A stretch of 64,000 nt of DNA from Streptomyces sp. NBC_00250 (GTDB lineage: Bacteria; Actinomycetota; Actinomycetes; Streptomycetales; Streptomycetaceae). The notes beneath the pieces are model-generated. The model was given only the letters and a program-made list of their open reading frames with translations. It made no database searches and had not been told where the DNA came from. Positions 61,165-64,000 of this stretch are shown in pieces. The position numbers were made by a program, and so were the translations under genes. The stretch covers positions 1,116,001 to 1,180,000 of the forward strand of contig NZ_CP108088.1 of assembly GCF_036192275.1 (NCBI RefSeq), in the 5' to 3' direction. Each line of letters starts with the position of its first letter. Position 1 is the stretch's first letter.

Positions 61165-62813
61165 GTTCTCTCCGGGAGGGGGGTGATGGTGAACGGTGCG
61201 GGTGTGAGTCCTGCGACGCAACCGGTTTCGGGCGCGGTCGGACGCGCGAGGAAGGACGCCAGGACGCTCTGTGCGCAGGGCGACTGGGGAACCACGAAGT
61301 GGCCGATCCCGGGAATCCGTACGGCGGTCGAGCGGGGCAGCGTGCGGCCCGTGTACGGCCCCCACTTCGCTCCGGTCTTGGCGTCGAAGGTTCCGGAGAC
61401 GATGAGCGTCGGCACCTTGCTGAAGGTGGCCACCCGCTGGATCGCGGTGCGGTCCGGGACGTTCCAGACGCGGCACAGGTCGTGCTCGAAGGGCAGCTGC
61501 GGTGCTTGGGCGAGGACCGTGTCCGGCCACCCGGGGAAGGCCCGGCGCCCCGCCGCCAGGAGGTCGGACTTCGAATGGCCCGGCACCCATTCGCTGCACG
61601 CCACCGAATGCGTCAGACCGTGGGCCATCTCACCGATGACGGGCGTCGCGCCGGCGGCTTGTACCTTCGCGAGGCGCTCGGGATTGCCGCGGGCGAGTTC
61701 GTCGAGCGCCGCGGGGACGTCCGCGGCCGGCATGGCGCGGCCGTTGGTGACCAGGATGTTCACCAGGGTGCCCCCGTCGAGGACGACCTTCACCGGGTTC
61801 CCTCCCCCGGGCGGCTCCACCGTCAGCGTCAGGGGGCTCGCCTCCAGGCGCCGGACCTGTTCGGTCAGTGTCCGCGGGAGGTCCGGGTAGCGGTTCTTGC
61901 AGCTCGGCTGGGCCGCGCACGCGTCGAAGATCGCGCCGATTCCCTCGCGGGCACTGTCCCAGGTCCACGGCAGGCTGACGATCTGCGGGGGTACGACCGA
62001 GTCGATCGCCACCGAGCGGATCCCCTGGGGGTGCCGGCGCAGGTAGGTGAGGGCCAGGTCGGTGCCGTAGGAGTAGCCGTAGACGTTCCACTTCTCGATG
62101 CCCAGCGCCTTGCGCAGGGCGGCGAAGTCGGCGGCGTTCTCGGTGGTGTTGTAGGCGCGCAGATCGACGCCTTCGGCCGTCAGACGGTCCCGGCACTCCT
62201 TCGCCGCCCGTACGAGCCGCCGTCCGGTCGAGGGCGCGTCGTAGCGCAGCCCGACGGCCTCCCCGTAGAACCGGTCGATCTCCGGGCAGGCGAGGTTCGG
62301 ACGCGAGTGGAGCCCTCCGCGCTGCGTCATGACGATCAGGTCGCGGTCGCGGTTGACCTTGGAGTCGATCAGGAAGGGGATGGCCCCGATCGCGTCGCCG
62401 CCGGGCCCCCCTTCCATGAACACCACCGGGTCCCGGGCCGGCTTCGTCGACGTGGCCGGAATGATGGCCACGGTCAACTCGATGGTCCGTCCGCCACGAT
62501 GGGCCCGGCTCTCGGGCACCTCCAGGGTTCCGCACCGGCCGGGGATCGGCTCGGGTGTGTCCGGGCAGGGACCGGACACGAACCGCGCCGGAGCACCACC
62601 CGGCGGGGGCCATGGGAGGGCTGACGACGCGGCGCTGCTCGGTGTCGGAGCGACGGCACCCAGGAAGGCGAGGCCCGCTGCGGCAACGGCCGCCCAGGTG
62701 CGCGCGTCCCCGGGGCGTCGCCGCGCGTGGTGGCGTTCCCCCCGTTTCCGTACGTGCCGGGCGTTCCCCCGAACGGCCGGTACGCGGCCCGTTCTGTCGT
62801 CCTGTCCCGTCAT
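61161..62813 (-). CDS. secreted SlpE/tripeptidyl-aminopeptidase-like alpha/beta hydrolase, paralogue 1
   Basis: 550 residues from the ATG at 62813 (GGGAG upstream). After a long basic head the signal is TWAAVAAAGLAFLGAVAPTPSSAA. The catalytic layout is the same as in paralogue 2: PVVFMEGGPGGDAIG, LIVMTQRGGLHSRPNLAC, nucleophile NVYGYSYGTDLALTYL, Asp in LIVSGTFDAKTGA and His in IPGIGHFVVPQSPCAQ. It is first in the pair and translationally coupled to paralogue 2. The two differ around the substrate pocket, so they may split substrate range. Confidence 0.9.
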   Translation of the reverse strand: MTGQDDRTGRVPAVRGNARHVRKRGERHHARRRPGDARTWAAVAAAGLAFLGAVAPTPSSAASSALPWPPPGGAPARFVSGPCPDTPEPIPGRCGTLEVPESRAHRGGRTIELTVAIIPATSTKPARDPVVFMEGGPGGDAIGAIPFLIDSKVNRDRDLIVMTQRGGLHSRPNLACPEIDRFYGEAVGLRYDAPSTGRRLVRAAKECRDRLTAEGVDLRAYNTTENAADFAALRKALGIEKWNVYGYSYGTDLALTYLRRHPQGIRSVAIDSVVPPQIVSLPWTWDSAREGIGAIFDACAAQPSCKNRYPDLPRTLTEQVRRLEASPLTLTVEPPGGGNPVKVVLDGGTLVNILVTNGRAMPAADVPAALDELARGNPERLAKVQAAGATPVIGEMAHGLTHSVACSEWVPGHSKSDLLAAGRRAFPGWPDTVLAQAPQLPFEHDLCRVWNVPDRTAIQRVATFSKVPTLIVSGTFDAKTGAKWGPYTGRTLPRSTAVRIPGIGHFVVPQSPCAQSVLASFLARPTAPETGCVAGLTPAPFTITPLPERT

Positions 62814-63587
62814 GATCCCGTCTCTCCCGCGTGGTTGACCCTCTCGACCGTCCCGGCCGGGACGATGCCGTCCGGCTCGGCCCGCTGCCGCGTGGTTCGA
62901 GCGGGCACCGCCGTGGACCAGCCTGAATTCGCGGCGGGAGGTCCACCACCGGTGGGGTCCACTCGGAGCAGCCGGGCGCGACGGGCGGCATCCGGCGGGG
63001 TGTCGACCGCGCTCCTGCCGACCGGGGGTCCCCCGTGGAGGGCCGCCGCCCGTGGCCGCTGGGTTCGACTGCGGGGGCGCAACGCGCTCACGCGCACGAG
63101 GGCGTGGTCTCGGCAGCGGAAACGTCGCCGCCCACCACTTCGATGGCAGTTCAGGTGGGGTTGCGCGTAGGGGCCCGCTCGCGACGACCCGCCTGCGGCC
63201 CCACAGCAAGGGCCGGGACCACCGCCGCCTCACCTGTACGGTTTCGCCGGTCCACCTCCGCTCACGCGGAGAGGACCGGCCTCGTCGACGGCGGGGGCGA
63301 CGTGCGTCGGGGTGGAAGCTGCTGCACCCAACCCGGACTTGACGATCGGTCAGCAAGGCGGCGAAGGCCGGCCCTGCCGCGCGATCCCCGTTCCGGGTAT
63401 CGGCCGACGGAAAGACATCAAAGGGGCCCCGGAGCTGGGCTATCGAGGTCCCCTCAGACGCTGGGGAGAATCCGGGGAGAACCGGAGCCGCCAACCGCGG
63501 CTCGCCCGCGCCACCGGGCCAACCGCCGTCCAGCTGGCCGCACCACCGCGTGCCCCGGAGAAGATCTGACGCACGCTGCGGCAGAGG
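62814..63587. other. 774-bp spacer without recognisable gene
   Basis: Several open frames exist on both strands, but none has a ribosome-binding site, recognisable domain or Streptomyces-like codon pattern. No repeat, tRNA or clear promoter was seen. It may be promoter region for the hydrolase pair or decayed sequence. Confidence 0.5.
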
Positions 63588-64000
63588 TCATCCGCCCGCG
63601 AACTCCACTCGGACCAGCCCCTCCCTCAGGGCGATCGCCGCAGCTCGGACACGGCTGTCGCATCCGAGCTTGTCGAAGATGTGCACGATGTGCGTGATGA
63701 CGGTGCGGACGCTGAGCACGAGCCGGGCGGCTATCTCGGGGTTGGAGTAGCCGTGGGCGACGATCAGGCCCAGGACATCGAGCTCGCGCGGGGTGAGGCC
63801 GTACGGGACGCGGAAGGGCCGCTCCGCGAGCACGGCGCAGGCGGGTGCGCCGTCGATCGACGGGACGGAGCGAATCAGATGCAGATCCCTCCATTGGCCT
63901 GTGCGGTCCTGCCACAGGGTTCCGCGGTGGGCCTCGCCCGAGGACGGGAACTCCTGAGCGAGGCCCCATGCGCGGTTCCGCGCCCATGGGTCTCGTCGCA
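63588..64000 (-). CDS. LuxR-type helix-turn-helix regulator, N-terminus cut off
   Basis: The frame is open to the right edge, so the start lies outside. The visible 136 residues begin with RDPWARNRAWGLAQEF and LWQDRTGQWRDLHLIRSVPS, a small sensor-like part, then the LuxR/GerE domain: YGLTPRELDVLGLIVAHGYSNPEIAARLVLSVRTVITHIVHIFDKLGCDSRVRAAAIALREG. All key HTH positions are present. A GTG at 63833 could give a stand-alone HTH, but the open frame and protein-like sequence upstream argue for the longer form. Confidence 0.85.
   Translation of the reverse strand, partial: RRDPWARNRAWGLAQEFPSSGEAHRGTLWQDRTGQWRDLHLIRSVPSIDGAPACAVLAERPFRVPYGLTPRELDVLGLIVAHGYSNPEIAARLVLSVRTVITHIVHIFDKLGCDSRVRAAAIALREGLVRVEFAGG

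Noticed and set aside
62814..63587. Small genes in the spacer before the partial LuxR gene
   Set aside because: Open frames are present, but all have Arg/Pro-rich shadow composition, no ribosome-binding site and no recognisable family.

Overview
The window is high-GC actinobacterial chromosome, almost certainly Streptomyces. Third codon positions are mostly G or C, GTG and TTG starts are common, there are many secreted Tat/Sec proteins, and several families typical of that genus are present (DUF6230/DUF6114 pair, glutamate ABC transporter without a lipobox, SlpE-like peptidases, FHA/Ser-Thr kinase pair). No rRNA, intact tRNA, CRISPR array, transposase or prophage was recognised. The first and last genes run off the window.

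Layout, left to right. 1-8.3 kb: an NB-ARC type regulator (partial), a membrane-anchored molybdopterin oxidoreductase, and a light-response-like set made of an ECF sigma factor, a divergent MerR/B12-type regulator, a photolyase and an SDR/DUF2867 protein. 8.5-11.5 kb: a MarR regulator, a repeat-filled spacer with a probable MarR operator, and an MMPL exporter. 11.5-14.8 kb: gluABCD-type amino-acid uptake operon. 15-23 kb: small hydrolase, cyclic-nucleotide-binding protein, secreted protein, TetR, DUF6230/DUF6114, secreted lipase-like hydrolase, fused carboxyltransferase and a SnoaL-like secreted protein. 23-26 kb: two-component system preceded by a heptanucleotide repeat, and TrmO. 26-33 kb: FAD monooxygenase, GH8 enzyme with a discoidin domain and a long operator palindrome, serine hydrolase, AI-2E family membrane protein, lipoprotein.

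33-41.6 kb: an FHA/kinase pair, then a four-gene operon encoding only exported proteins: two related esterases flanking two proteins that end in the same PLL-type lectin propeller repeats (one with a GH32/43-like catalytic propeller, one with an M23 peptidase domain).

41.9-49.7 kb is the most interesting part. Two divergent operons share a 495-bp promoter region. The left one encodes a tRNA-synthetase-like amino acid:carrier-protein ligase, a free-standing carrier protein and a phosphopantetheinyl transferase. The right one encodes an Fe/2-oxoglutarate dioxygenase, a GT-A-like protein, a free-standing condensation-domain protein and an MFS exporter. Together they look like a compact, non-modular pathway that loads one amino acid on a carrier, modifies it, condenses it and exports the product. 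I do not recognise a known product. Two near-perfect DasR/GntR-type operator sequences lie in the shared promoter region, one of them between a TTGACA box and its candidate -10.

49.7-64 kb: small stress/hypothetical genes (DUF3040, PfpI, CsbD, DUF2690), a spacer with two tRNA T-arm-like sequences, a conserved actinobacterial protein, a 1172-residue HEAT-like protein, a CorA homologue with GQN instead of GMN, a DUF4436 protein, a tandem pair of translationally coupled SlpE-like hydrolases, an empty 770-bp spacer and a partial LuxR regulator.

Starts were chosen from ribosome-binding sites and domain boundaries read by eye. No search or alignment was run, so family names rest on recognised motifs.
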